From positions 1 through 64,000 of the forward strand of contig NZ_BONY01000006.1 in NCBI RefSeq assembly GCF_016862955.1: DNA of 64,000 nt, given 5' to 3'. The DNA is from Rhizocola hellebori. Its GTDB lineage: Bacteria > Actinomycetota > Actinomycetes > Mycobacteriales > Micromonosporaceae. Positions within the stretch are counted from its first letter, which is position 1; the number at the start of each line of letters is the position of its first letter. Below are positions 35,983-44,231 of this stretch, in pieces. The notes under the pieces are model-generated. The model worked only from the letters and a program-made list of their open reading frames with translations, ran no database searches and was not told where the DNA came from. A program made the position numbers and the translations under genes.

Positions 35983-36870
35983 TCAGTCAGCGATGTCGGC
36001 GCAGACCGCGTGCGCGGTGATATCCCAATCGGTAAGGAAATTCGGGTCGGTTTCGTAGGCGGAAAGGGTGACCGAGGTCGGCGCCGTGGTGGCGTCGCCG
36101 TTGGGCCGCATGTCGTCGATGACCACGTCACCCAGCCCGCCGTGAATCTGGTATCCGGCGCCGACCAGGACCTCATCGCCCAGGCAGGAGGCGGTGACGC
36201 TCCTGGAGTCGGCTGAGCTGGTGGTGCTGGTGGCCGACCGCCGGATCAGACCGGTCGGGGGGTAGGCACAGGTGGCGTGCGTGGTCACCGACCAGTTCGC
36301 CGGGTAGTCCAGGTCGGTCTCGTAGGCGGTGACGGCGACGGTATGCGGCTCAAGACCTACGTTGCTGCTCGGCAGAATGTCGTCGATCAAGGCTTCACCG
36401 GTCGCGCCGGTGATGACGAAGCCCCCGCCGATCAGCGCCTTGCCGATATCGCAGGCCACGGTGGCGCCTTTGAAGCCCTGCGACTCGGTGCTGCTGATCT
36501 CGGTGATCCGTTCCAGGCCCGAAAGCTCCTCGGCGCAGATGGCATAGGCGGTCAGATTCCAGTTGCCGGCAAACGGATCCTCCTCGTAGGCGACCACCGT
36601 GACCGAGGCCGAGTTGGTCAGCGGGAGGTCGTCGACCACCGCCTCACCGGTGGCGCCATTGATCTGGTACCCGGCGCTCAGCAGCACTGTTTCGTCGGGA
36701 CAGTGGGCGGTGACCGTCTTGGGATCGCTGGAATCGTTGACGCTGGTGGCCGAGATCCGGACCAGGCCGGGGACAGCTGCGGCGGCCGGTGCGACGTGCA
36801 CCAGCTGAGATCCGAGCAGACCGACGCTGAGCGCCAGGCTTAGCCGGATCAGTTTTCGTGTCCGTGTCAT
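35983..36870 (-). CDS. secreted protein with three tandem Cys-containing repeats
   Basis: I do not recognise a named family. The 295-residue protein has a signal peptide (to about AAAA, residue 33) and three repeats of 80-86 residues covering nearly all of the mature chain. Each repeat runs GL.RI(S/T)..S, V(T)A.C, LL.(A/G)GYQI.GATGEA(V/L)(V/I)DD, V.(V/L)(T/S)AYE.D, and W(N/D)(L/I)TAHA.CA, with two Cys. Start: ATG 36870 follows GGAGGAACC; the upstream frame is rejected. It is unrelated in sequence to the pair at 19.7-21.7 kb. Probably extracellular. Confidence 0.75.
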   Translation of the reverse strand: MTRTRKLIRLSLALSVGLLGSQLVHVAPAAAAVPGLVRISATSVNDSSDPKTVTAHCPDETVLLSAGYQINGATGEAVVDDLPLTNSASVTVVAYEEDPFAGNWNLTAYAICAEELSGLERITEISSTESQGFKGATVACDIGKALIGGGFVITGATGEALIDDILPSSNVGLEPHTVAVTAYETDLDYPANWSVTTHATCAYPPTGLIRRSATSTTSSADSRSVTASCLGDEVLVGAGYQIHGGLGDVVIDDMRPNGDATTAPTSVTLSAYETDPNFLTDWDITAHAVCADIAD

Positions 36871-36979
36871 GGTTCCTCCACGTGTCAGGCTCGTGCCCGC
36901 GCGGGCACATCTGCTGACATGAGTGGCCTGGCCGTTGCGCGCCAAAAGGTTCCGGCTATCAGAAACCCGACAACGCTGA

Positions 36980-36985
36980 TACCTT
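36980..36985 (+). promoter_or_regulatory. -10 hexamer of the VOC gene
   Basis: TACCTT, 7 nt before ATG 36993. Confidence 0.4.
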
Positions 36986-36992
36986 GCCCGTC

Positions 36993-37375
36993 ATGGCGAC
37001 ACATTGGACGCTCGGCTGCGACGCCGCCGAGCCGGACAAGATTGCGGCCTTCTGGGCGATCGCGCTCGGGTATGTGACTGAGCCGGGTTACGACGACCCG
37101 GAGGGCGCTTCCATCATCGATCCGGAGGGGTTGGCCCAGCCATCGGCTTTCTCAAGGTACCCGAAGGAAAAACAGCCAAAAACAGGATGCACATCGATAT
37201 CCGGGTGGCCGGCGAGCCGCCTTGGGACATGGCCGAGCGCGAGCTGCTCATCCGGGCCAAGGCGGCCGAGTTGGTGGCCGCCGGTGCCACGTTTGTCCGG
37301 GAGGAATCCTACGACGAGCACCTCGGCCACGTCGTGATGCTCGACCCGGAGGGCAACGAGTTCTGCGTCGCGTGA
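36993..37375 (+). pseudogene. VOC (glyoxalase-like) family gene, frameshifted
   Basis: Two frames together give one VOC protein of about 128 residues. The first reads MATHWTLGCDAAEPDKIAAF to IIDPEG. The second continues GPAIGFLKVPEGKTAKNRM to the C-terminal HVVMLDPEGNEFCVA and stops at 37375. The join needs one extra G in the run GGGG at 37127-37130 (DPEG-V-GPAIGF). This is either a real one-base deletion or a homopolymer read error. The promoter-like box and both halves are otherwise intact, so the lesion would be recent. Confidence 0.8.
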
Positions 37376-37470
37376 GGCGGCTTCTCGTCGGCCATGACCC
37401 GCGAATGCCAAGCCTCGGCCAGGCGCAGTAATCCCTCGTCGCCGCCGGCTGCTTCATAGACGCTCTGCAT
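37371..37470 (-). pseudogene. 5' remnant of a truncated-hemoglobin gene
   Basis: From ATG 37470 the minus strand reads MQSVYEAAGGDEGLLRLAEA then WHSRVMADE. This resembles the N-terminus of group-II-like truncated globins of actinobacteria (YEAAGG...LL.LA.AWH.RV.ADE). Similarity ends at ADE, exactly where the DNA meets the 3' end of the VOC gene; the frame then runs antisense to VOC and stops at 37312. The rest of the globin (about 90 residues with the heme-binding His) is missing. A CATCCT box 7 nt before the ATG could still be its promoter. Confidence 0.55.
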
Positions 37471-37505
37471 AGTTCACAGGATGCCAGGCCGGCCCGATGA
37501 TGGCC

Positions 37506-37511
37506 TAGCCT
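37506..37511 (+). promoter_or_regulatory. -10 hexamer of the leaderless YcaQ-like gene
   Basis: TAGCCT, 7 nt before GTG 37519. Confidence 0.5.
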
Positions 37512-37518
37512 GGCAAGG

Positions 37519-38619
37519 GTGACCGTGCACGAGCTTTCGCGGCGCGACGCGCGCCGCATCGCCATCCGCGCTCAGCTCCTTGACAGCCACCGCCCGGCCT
37601 CGCTGCTCGACGTGGTGAGGCGGCTGACTCTGCTCCAGGTCGAACCCACTGCAGCGGTCGCGCCCAGCGCCGATCTGGTGGTGTGGAGCCGTCTCGGGTC
37701 GTCCTACGCCCCGGCCGAGCTGGTGGAGGCGCTGGAGGACGGGACCCTGATGGAGTTGCGCGGGATGATCCGGCCCGCCGAGGACATCGCCCTGTACCGC
37801 GCCGAGATGGCCGCCTGGGAGACCCGCACCGGTCTGCGCGATTGGGAGGAAGGCCAGCGGGAATGGGTGCTGGCCAACGATACCTGCCGGCGCGACATTC
37901 TCGATCGGCTCGACGCCGAAGGCCCGCTTCCGTTGTCCGCGTTGCCCGACACCACCGAGATCCCGTGGAAGTCCACCGGCTGGAACGACGATCGGAACGT
38001 GTCCATGCTGCTGGGCTTCATGGTGCTGCGAGGCGAGGTCGCCATCGCCGGCAGGCGTGGCCGGGAACGCCTGTTTGATCTGGCCGAGCGGGTCTATCTC
38101 GACGAAATCGTGCCCGAGGAAAAGGCGCTGGACATCCGCAACGCCAAACGCCTGCGGTCGCTGGGCATCGCCCGCGCCCAAGCACCGGAAACCTCGGTGG
38201 AGCCGGCGGACGTGGCGCAGGTGGGGGAGCCAGCCGTGATCGAAGGGGTCAAGGGTGCCTGGCGGGTCGACCCCGCGCAGCTGGGCCAACCGTTCTCCGG
38301 GCGGGCCGCGCTGTTGTCGCCTTTCGACCGGCTTGTCTATGACCGCAAGCGAATGGTCGAGCTATTCGAATTCGACTACGGTCTGGAGATGTACAAGCCA
38401 GTCGCAAAAAGACGTTGGGGGTACTACGCCCTGCCGATCCTTTACGGCGACCGGCTTATCGGCAAACTCGACGCCACGGCCGACCGTAAAGCACGGGTGC
38501 TGCGAGTAGACGCCATCCACGAGGATGCCCCCTTCACCAAGGCGGCCACCGCCGCGGTGACACGGGAAATCAAAGACCTCGCCCACTGGCTCAACCTCGA
38601 GCTGGACCTGCCCGGCTAA
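37519..38619 (+). CDS. winged-helix DNA glycosylase family protein (AlkZ/YcaQ-like)
   Basis: A 366-residue HTH_42-family protein. Conserved blocks are RRLTLLQVEPT (the catalytic QxQ/QxD region of AlkZ and YcaQ), LLSPFDRLVYDRKR and YYALPILYGDRLIGKLD. The family excises bulky or cross-linked alkylated bases. Here the second catalytic position reads Glu (QVE) rather than Gln or Asp, so specificity is uncertain; many such homologues are uncharacterised. GTG start with a -10 box 7 nt before it. It converges with the DinB gene with one base between the stops. Confidence 0.82.
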   Translation: MTVHELSRRDARRIAIRAQLLDSHRPASLLDVVRRLTLLQVEPTAAVAPSADLVVWSRLGSSYAPAELVEALEDGTLMELRGMIRPAEDIALYRAEMAAWETRTGLRDWEEGQREWVLANDTCRRDILDRLDAEGPLPLSALPDTTEIPWKSTGWNDDRNVSMLLGFMVLRGEVAIAGRRGRERLFDLAERVYLDEIVPEEKALDIRNAKRLRSLGIARAQAPETSVEPADVAQVGEPAVIEGVKGAWRVDPAQLGQPFSGRAALLSPFDRLVYDRKRMVELFEFDYGLEMYKPVAKRRWGYYALPILYGDRLIGKLDATADRKARVLRVDAIHEDAPFTKAATAAVTREIKDLAHWLNLELDLPG

Positions 38620-38620
38620 G

Positions 38621-39148
38621 CTAGGCGCCGGTGAATCCGTCGATGCGCTCGCGAATGAGGTCGGCGTGGCCGGTGTGGTGCGCGTATTCCTCCATCACGT
38701 GCAGGTAGACCCAGCGCAGGTTTACCTTGCCGGTCGGGGCCTTGGGGTCGTCGACCGGCTCGTCCAGGTCGCGTTCGGCCACCGCTGCGTCGCATGTTGC
38801 GGTTTCTTTCAGGAAGAAGGCGTAGTCGGCTTGTGCGTCGGCATCAGCGACGAGGTCGAAGTCGGCGTCGGGGAATTCGTCGGTGGCGTAGGCGTCGGGC
38901 ACGTCTTCGTGAAGGTACTTGGTCCGGAACCAGAAGCGCTCCACCTCGGTCATGTGCCGCAGGATCCCCAGCAGGGTCAGGGTCGACGGCTCGACGGAGG
39001 CGGTCTTGAGCTGATCGGCGGTCAGGCCTGAGCATTTGCGCAGCAGGAGAACGCGGCGAAGCTTCAGCCAGTTGTCCAGCATCTCGCGTTCGCCGCAGGC
39101 CATGTCCGTCCGTTGTCCCCGCGCTACGTCGGGTGCGATCCACGTCAT
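38621..39148 (-). CDS. DinB/DUF664 family protein
   Basis: A 175-residue four-helix-bundle protein of the DinB/YfiT type. Putative metal ligands are His in LRHMTEVERFWFR and the two His of EEYAHHTGHADLIRERIDG, the usual DUF664 pattern. Members include bacillithiol/mycothiol-dependent transferases; the substrate is unknown here. A CATCAT hexamer lies 6 nt before the ATG. Confidence 0.85.
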   Translation of the reverse strand: MTWIAPDVARGQRTDMACGEREMLDNWLKLRRVLLLRKCSGLTADQLKTASVEPSTLTLLGILRHMTEVERFWFRTKYLHEDVPDAYATDEFPDADFDLVADADAQADYAFFLKETATCDAAVAERDLDEPVDDPKAPTGKVNLRWVYLHVMEEYAHHTGHADLIRERIDGFTGA

Positions 39149-39189
39149 ACCGCCATGATGAACAGGCGCGCAAACCGTTTTCCGGCTCC

Positions 39190-39939
39190 TCAGCCGGCCT
39201 GGCGCTTCAGCCAGTCCTGCAGGTGGAGCTGGCCGACGCGATGCCCGTCCGCGGGAATGAGGCTGTCCTGGCTGAGCTCGGCGCCGAAGTAGGGCGCGTG
39301 GGGGTCGGTGACCACCTCGCGCGGGTCGTCCTTGGCGCGCAGGTAGTCACGGATGAGTTGGTCGAAGCGGAACTGCTCCGGCCCGGCGATTTCGAGCCTG
39401 CCGTTCAACGGCACCCCGACCGACACGTCAGCCACCATGCCGGCGACATCGTCGGCGGCCATGGGCTGGAACAGTACCGGCGCGATGCGCACGGTGTCGC
39501 CCTCTGTCGCCGATTGGGCGATGGCGTCGAGGAACTCGAAGAACTGGGTGGCATGCACCAGCGTGTAGGGGATCGAGGAGCTTGAGATCAGCTGCTCCTG
39601 GGCGACCTTCGCCCGGAAGTAGCCGCTTTCGGGCAGCCGCTCGGTGCCCACCACCGACAGCGCCACGTAATGCCCGACGCCGGCCCGCATCGCCGCCGCC
39701 AGCAGGTTACGTGTTGAGGTCTGGAAGAACTCCAGCACCGCCGCGCTCTCGAAGGACGGCGAGTTGGACACGTCGACCACCACGGAAGCGCCTTCCAGCG
39801 CCGCCTCCAGGCCCTCTCCGGTGATGGTGTTCACGCCGGTGTTGGGCGCGGCCGCGACCGCCTCGTGGCCCTGCCCCTGCAGCGCCGTCACGACCTTCGA
39901 CCCGATCAGCCCGGTGCCGCCGATGACTACAACCTTCAC
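39190..39939 (-). CDS. NAD(P)-binding oxidoreductase (NmrA/atypical SDR)
   Basis: A 249-residue Rossmann protein starting VKVVVIGGTGLIGSKVV (GxxGxxG motif). The segment YFRAKVAQEQLI carries the SDR-type lysine region and the C-terminus is of the NmrA-like kind used for quinone or redox sensing. GTG 39939 is preferred over the upstream start at 39966 because GGGGAGGGG lies 8 nt before it. Confidence 0.82.
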   Translation of the reverse strand: MKVVVIGGTGLIGSKVVTALQGQGHEAVAAAPNTGVNTITGEGLEAALEGASVVVDVSNSPSFESAAVLEFFQTSTRNLLAAAMRAGVGHYVALSVVGTERLPESGYFRAKVAQEQLISSSSIPYTLVHATQFFEFLDAIAQSATEGDTVRIAPVLFQPMAADDVAGMVADVSVGVPLNGRLEIAGPEQFRFDQLIRDYLRAKDDPREVVTDPHAPYFGAELSQDSLIPADGHRVGQLHLQDWLKRQAG

Positions 39940-40008
39940 TGTTTGCGCCCCTCCCCAGCCGGACACGAAGTCACCCGGAGCCTCTCACATCGGCGAGGGC
40001 GCTGAAGG

Positions 40009-40014
40009 CAGAAT
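40009..40014 (+). promoter_or_regulatory. -10 hexamer of the RBBP9-like gene
   Basis: CAGAAT, 6 nt before ATG 40021. Confidence 0.35.
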
Positions 40015-40020
40015 GCAGTT

Positions 40021-40530
40021 ATGCCTCGACATTTGCTGGTGCCCGGACGCGGCCTGCCCAAGCCGGAACATTGGATGCAACGCTGGGCCGCCGCGAATCC
40101 CAGCTACCTTTGGGCGCCCCGCCCGCCGGGTCCACCGTTCATTTTGGAGGATCGGGTGCAGGCGCTGCATGCGGCCATCGCCGCCGACGACGAGCCGGCC
40201 GTGCTGATCGCCCACAGCGGCGGGTGCCTCAGCACGGTGGTGTGGGCGCAGCGCCATGTCGGCCCGGTTCAAGCGGCGTTGCTGGTCACGCCGCCCTATG
40301 TAGACAAGCATTGGCCCTCGTTCGGGCTCGTGCCGCGGCAGAGGTTGCCCTTCCGCACTATTCTCGTAGCCAGCCACACCGATCCGTACACGTCCTTCGC
40401 ACAGTTTCAGCGTTATGCCGACGATTGGGGCGCAGAGCTTTTCGACGCGGGAGAGGCCGGCCACCTCGAAACGGCGAGCGGCTACGGGCCTTGGCCCGAC
40501 GGCGAAAGGCTCGTCGAAACACTCACCTGA
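40021..40530 (+). CDS. RBBP9/YdeN family serine hydrolase
   Basis: A compact alpha/beta hydrolase of 169 residues. The nucleophile Ser is in LIAHSGGCLS, the acid in SHTDPYTSF and the His in AGHLETASGYGPWPDG, the last being diagnostic for the RBBP9/YdeN family. Substrates of bacterial members are mostly unknown. The gene is followed after 21 nt by the dehydrogenase gene on the same strand. Confidence 0.88.
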   Translation: MPRHLLVPGRGLPKPEHWMQRWAAANPSYLWAPRPPGPPFILEDRVQALHAAIAADDEPAVLIAHSGGCLSTVVWAQRHVGPVQAALLVTPPYVDKHWPSFGLVPRQRLPFRTILVASHTDPYTSFAQFQRYADDWGAELFDAGEAGHLETASGYGPWPDGERLVETLT

Positions 40531-40551
40531 TCTGATCGACTAGGGAGAGTC

Positions 40552-41517
40552 ATGAAGGCTGTTGTCTATTCGCGGTACGGGTCGCCCGAAGTGCTGGCAT
40601 TGGCAGACATCGACACGCCCATCCCCAAGGCCGACGAGGTACTGGTGAAGGTGCACGCGGTGTCGCTGAACGCCTCCGACTGGGAGGTGCTGCGGGGCAA
40701 GCCGCTCTACTCGCGCATCAACGGCCCGTTTCGCCCGCGGCATCGGGTTCTCGGGTCGGACATCGCCGGGCGGGTCGAGGCGACAGGTCCGCAAGCCACG
40801 CTGTTCCAACCCGGAGACGAGGTGTTCGCCGACATTCTCAGTCACATGGGCGGGTTCGCCGAGTACGTGTGCGTGCCGCAAGGTGTGCTGGCGCGCATGC
40901 CGAGCGGCATGACCTTCGAGCAGGCGGCCGCGCTGCCCCAAGCGGGAGCCATTGCGCTGCAAGGCATTCGCACCAGGGGGCTGGCCAAGCCCGGCGAGCA
41001 GGTGCTGATCAACGGCGCCGGGGGCGGATCGGGCATGTATGCCGTGCAGCTGGCCAAGCTGCTCGGCGCAGAAGTTACCGGTGTGGACAATGCGGAGAAG
41101 CTGGAATTCATGCGCTCCATGGGCGCCGACCATGTCATCGACTACCGGCGGGAGGACTTCACCCGCAACGGCCGCACCTATGACGTGATTCTCGACCTGG
41201 CCGCCTATCGCCCGGTGTCGGCCTACTCCCGCGCGCTGGCCCCCGGCGGGCGCTATCTGTATGTCGGTGGCTCCGTGGCAACGCTTTTTGGGGTGCTGCT
41301 GCGCGGGCCGCTGATGGGAAGGCGAGCCGGCAAGCGGATACGCCTGCTGCCGGTGGCACTGGGAGTCAAGCACCTGGCGCCCATCATCGAGCTGTGCCAG
41401 GAGGGCAGGATCACGACCGTCATCGATCGCCGGTACCGGCTGGACGAGGTGCCGGAGGCGTTGCGGTACCTGGGTGAAGGACACGCCAAAGGCAAGGTCG
41501 TCATCACCGTCACCTAG
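40552..41517 (+). CDS. NAD(P)-dependent quinone oxidoreductase-type dehydrogenase (MDR)
   Basis: A 321-residue medium-chain dehydrogenase. The N-terminus (KAVVYSRYGSPEVLALADID) and the cofactor motif GAGGGSGMYAVQLAKLLGAEV are typical of the QOR/reticulon-4-interacting branch. The structural zinc Cys cluster of classical alcohol dehydrogenases is absent. It probably reduces a quinone or an activated C=C bond. A GGGAGAG site precedes the ATG closely. It converges with the GNAT gene with an 8-nt overlap. Confidence 0.88.
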   Translation: MKAVVYSRYGSPEVLALADIDTPIPKADEVLVKVHAVSLNASDWEVLRGKPLYSRINGPFRPRHRVLGSDIAGRVEATGPQATLFQPGDEVFADILSHMGGFAEYVCVPQGVLARMPSGMTFEQAAALPQAGAIALQGIRTRGLAKPGEQVLINGAGGGSGMYAVQLAKLLGAEVTGVDNAEKLEFMRSMGADHVIDYRREDFTRNGRTYDVILDLAAYRPVSAYSRALAPGGRYLYVGGSVATLFGVLLRGPLMGRRAGKRIRLLPVALGVKHLAPIIELCQEGRITTVIDRRYRLDEVPEALRYLGEGHAKGKVVITVT

Positions 41518-42319
41518 CCGCGAGCATGATCCGGTCAAGGACCGGCTCGAAGCCCAGCTGCCGATGGCTCGCAGCGGTGGCCGTGTCCGCTGCTTGAGCC
41601 AGGACAAGGACATCGCGGGCCAACTCCTTTGCCGCGATGCAGGCGGCGACGAAGGCGGCGTCGCCGTCGGCCGGGTCATCGGGCGCGTAGACCGCGCTCA
41701 GCCGCACCATGCCCGCAACCTGGCGGCTCCGCCCGGCCATCGCTTTGGGCGTGCCGGCCCGCTCCCACAACACGATGCCGCCGTAGCTGAGCGGGTCGTC
41801 GACCACATAAGCCAGCTCGCTGGGGTCGTCAGGAAATGCGGCCATCAGCCGGCCGAACCAGGAGACGAGCAGTTCACGGTCGGCCGCGGTGGCCACCCTC
41901 GCCCGCCCGGCCGGTAAAGGTGGCGGCCGCAGATCGCCGAGCCGGTAGAGCCTGATCCGCGACCGCTCACGAAGCTCGATGCCCGAGCCGTGCCGCCAGG
42001 CGGCCACCACCGAATCGGCCAGCCGGCCGTCCACACCGACCGCGCTCGCTGCGGCCAGTTCGTCCACAATGGACTCCAGCGCTTCGCCGGCCATCAGCGA
42101 CAGGATCGGCGGATGCCCTGGCGCCCGAAGGAACGCGCCCGCGACATCGCCCGTGGCCGGCTGCCACCAGCCGTAAAGCTGGTCGGTGGTGCTGCCGGGC
42201 CGGGCAGCCAGATACGCCGCCTCCGTCAGCAACACCGTGTTGTCGATCGGGGCGGCCCTCAGGAAGTCACCGGCCGCGGCGAGAAACGCGTGGACGTCGG
42301 TCGATGTTTCCCAGGTCAC
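41510..42319 (-). CDS. GNAT family N-acetyltransferase with N-terminal extension
   Basis: A 269-residue protein. The N-terminal half (residues 1-130) is a degenerate GNAT-like domain; the C-terminal half holds the active-type fold (MVRLSAVYAPDD, then AKELARDVLVLAQ and RQLGFEPV). The substrate is unknown. GTG 42319 overlaps the stop of the LLM gene (GTGA), so the pair is coupled. The frame upstream is antisense coding and shows no similarity. Confidence 0.78.
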   Translation of the reverse strand: MTWETSTDVHAFLAAAGDFLRAAPIDNTVLLTEAAYLAARPGSTTDQLYGWWQPATGDVAGAFLRAPGHPPILSLMAGEALESIVDELAAASAVGVDGRLADSVVAAWRHGSGIELRERSRIRLYRLGDLRPPPLPAGRARVATAADRELLVSWFGRLMAAFPDDPSELAYVVDDPLSYGGIVLWERAGTPKAMAGRSRQVAGMVRLSAVYAPDDPADGDAAFVAACIAAKELARDVLVLAQAADTATAASHRQLGFEPVLDRIMLAAR

Positions 42320-43176
42320 GCCAGGCGCGGCAGGACCTGCTCGGCCACTGCCTCCATGTACTCGACGGGATGCCGGTCGGGCATCAGCTGCATCTCGGTC
42401 ACGCCCAGCGCCGCATAGGCCGCCACGTCGGTGAGGAACGCGTCGACGTCGCTGAGCACGGGACGGACGAAGACGGCGGTCTTGGCTATCCGGTCGTAGT
42501 CGCGTCCCTCCGCGTCGCAGTGGGTGCGCAGCACGCCGAGCTTGTGGGCGATGTCGTCGGGGCTGGTGGCGAAGAGGTTGCACGCGTCGGCGTAGCGCGC
42601 CACCAGACGCAGCGTCTTCTGCTCACCCCCGCCGCCGATCATGATGGGCGGACCGGGCTTGCTGATCGGAGCGGGCACGCACAGCGTCTCGGCCAGCTGA
42701 TAGTGCCGGCCCTCATAAGGCCCGTTGTTGTCACTCCACATCTGCTGGCAGATCTGTATCGCCTCCTCCAGCCGCGTGAAGCGCTCGCCGACCGGGACCA
42801 CCGGCACCCCCAGGCCCCGCTGCTCCCGCTCGTACCAGGAAGCGCCGATGCCCAGGCGGGCCCGGCCCCCCGAGAGCACGTCCAGCGTGGTCACGGTTTT
42901 GGCGAGCACGCCCGGATGCCTATACATCACCCCGGTCACCAGCAGACCCAGCGTCATCCGGGTGGTCTTGGCCGCCACAAAACCCAGCGTCGTGTACCCC
43001 TCCAGCATCGGCTCGTCGGCCGCCGCCGCGCCCTCCATCTGAAAGAAGTGATCCATGACGGTGAACGAGGAGATGCCTGCCTGCTCGGCCACCTGCGCGG
43101 TCTGGGCGAGCGTGTCCGTGATCGATGCCGGATCGGCCGGTCGCGAGTAGTTCCAGTAGTGCAGTCCAAGCTTCAT
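42316..43176 (-). CDS. LLM class F420-dependent oxidoreductase
   Basis: A 286-residue luciferase-like TIM barrel that probably uses coenzyme F420. It begins MKLGLHYWNYSRPADPASIT and has the GIGASWYEREQRGLGVP segment typical of the actinobacterial F420 LLM family. The substrate is not predictable. GAAGGGA lies 6 nt before the ATG. First gene of a two-gene operon with the GNAT. Confidence 0.9.
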   Translation of the reverse strand: MKLGLHYWNYSRPADPASITDTLAQTAQVAEQAGISSFTVMDHFFQMEGAAAADEPMLEGYTTLGFVAAKTTRMTLGLLVTGVMYRHPGVLAKTVTTLDVLSGGRARLGIGASWYEREQRGLGVPVVPVGERFTRLEEAIQICQQMWSDNNGPYEGRHYQLAETLCVPAPISKPGPPIMIGGGGEQKTLRLVARYADACNLFATSPDDIAHKLGVLRTHCDAEGRDYDRIAKTAVFVRPVLSDVDAFLTDVAAYAALGVTEMQLMPDRHPVEYMEAVAEQVLPRLA

Positions 43177-43261
43177 CGGGAGTCCCTTCGGGCGCGGCAC
43201 ATCGCGGCGTCAGCGACAACGCTATGTCTTAGAGCGCACTCGAAGGCAACCCCAATGCCGC

Positions 43262-44188
43262 TCAGAGCGCGCGGCTGTACATGCGGCGGTTGGCGAAGTT
43301 CTGGTAGCCGCAGCGGGCGAAGGCCTTGACCATGGCGACATTGGACCGGTCGCAGTCGCCGCGGATCTCCGTCGCGCCGCTGATGGCCAGCAGGTGGGTA
43401 CCGCGGGCCACCACCGAGGTGGCATAACCCTTGCCGCGGTGGGCGGTCGCCACGCCGACCATGCCGATGATCGGGAAGGCGGCGTTGCGGGCGGGCAGGC
43501 TCAGTGCGGCGGCCGTGCCGTCCGGGTCGTAGCCGATCTCGTACCAATGGGGCTGGTGGTCATATTCGAGGCACTCCCGGAAATGGGCCTCGGCGGCCTT
43601 GCGCAGGCCCTGCTCGGCGACCGCCGCCCGCAGCAGCGCGTCGGCGGTGTTGGCCAGGATGTCTTCCAGCAGGTCGACGAAGGGCGCCTCGCCCAGCTCG
43701 GTCAGCGGCCGCCACGTCAGCCGGGGATCCAGCTCGGGCATTCCGTCGGCCGTGCGCCAGGCGAACCTTTCCCCGTCGCGGTCAACGGCGAACCCCGCGT
43801 CGGCGAGGAGCTGAGCCCGCAGCTGCGGGTCGCGCTGGAACTGCGGCGCTTGGGCCGGGCTGTCCCAGCAGTGGCCCTGACGCTGGGCGCCCAGGCTGCG
43901 GGCGAGTTCACCGGCCCGCTCCAGCAGCCGGCCGCCAACCGAGGCGTCGGTGGCGTCAAGCAGCACGATATCGATCGGCTCCGGGTGACCGGGCGCGGTC
44001 CACAGCACCACATTGCCCACGAGCCCGGCCCCCGGCTCCTCGGCGACCAAGCACCATTCCGGCTTGGTGCAGCCGCTTTCCAGCAGGCTGGTCAGATATC
44101 CAGCGGTGGCGGCGTTTCGTTCACCGTCTCCGGAGTATTCGGTCAGGGCAGGAATCTCGGTGGGCTGAGCGGGCCGAACAATCGTCAC
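43262..44188 (-). CDS. GNAT family N-acetyltransferase (two-domain)
   Basis: A 308-residue protein with two GNAT-type domains. The C-terminal one is complete: IIGMVGVATAHRGKGYATSV is the CoA-binding loop (HRGKGYA) and NVAMVKAFARCGYQN is the family C-terminal motif. The N-terminal domain (1-140) lacks a clear loop. The substrate is unknown. The start is GTG 44188, 8 nt after TAGCGT; the long upstream frame is antisense to the isomerase gene. Confidence 0.82.
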   Translation of the reverse strand: MTIVRPAQPTEIPALTEYSGDGERNAATAGYLTSLLESGCTKPEWCLVAEEPGAGLVGNVVLWTAPGHPEPIDIVLLDATDASVGGRLLERAGELARSLGAQRQGHCWDSPAQAPQFQRDPQLRAQLLADAGFAVDRDGERFAWRTADGMPELDPRLTWRPLTELGEAPFVDLLEDILANTADALLRAAVAEQGLRKAAEAHFRECLEYDHQPHWYEIGYDPDGTAAALSLPARNAAFPIIGMVGVATAHRGKGYATSVVARGTHLLAISGATEIRGDCDRSNVAMVKAFARCGYQNFANRRMYSRAL

Positions 44189-44196
44189 AGGCCGCC

Positions 44197-44202
44197 ACGC
44201 TA
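44197..44202 (-). promoter_or_regulatory. -10 hexamer of the two-domain GNAT gene
   Basis: TAGCGT, 8 nt before GTG 44188. Confidence 0.4.
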
Positions 44203-44231
44203 CCGGCAACGGCCCCGCCGCGTGGGCCCGC

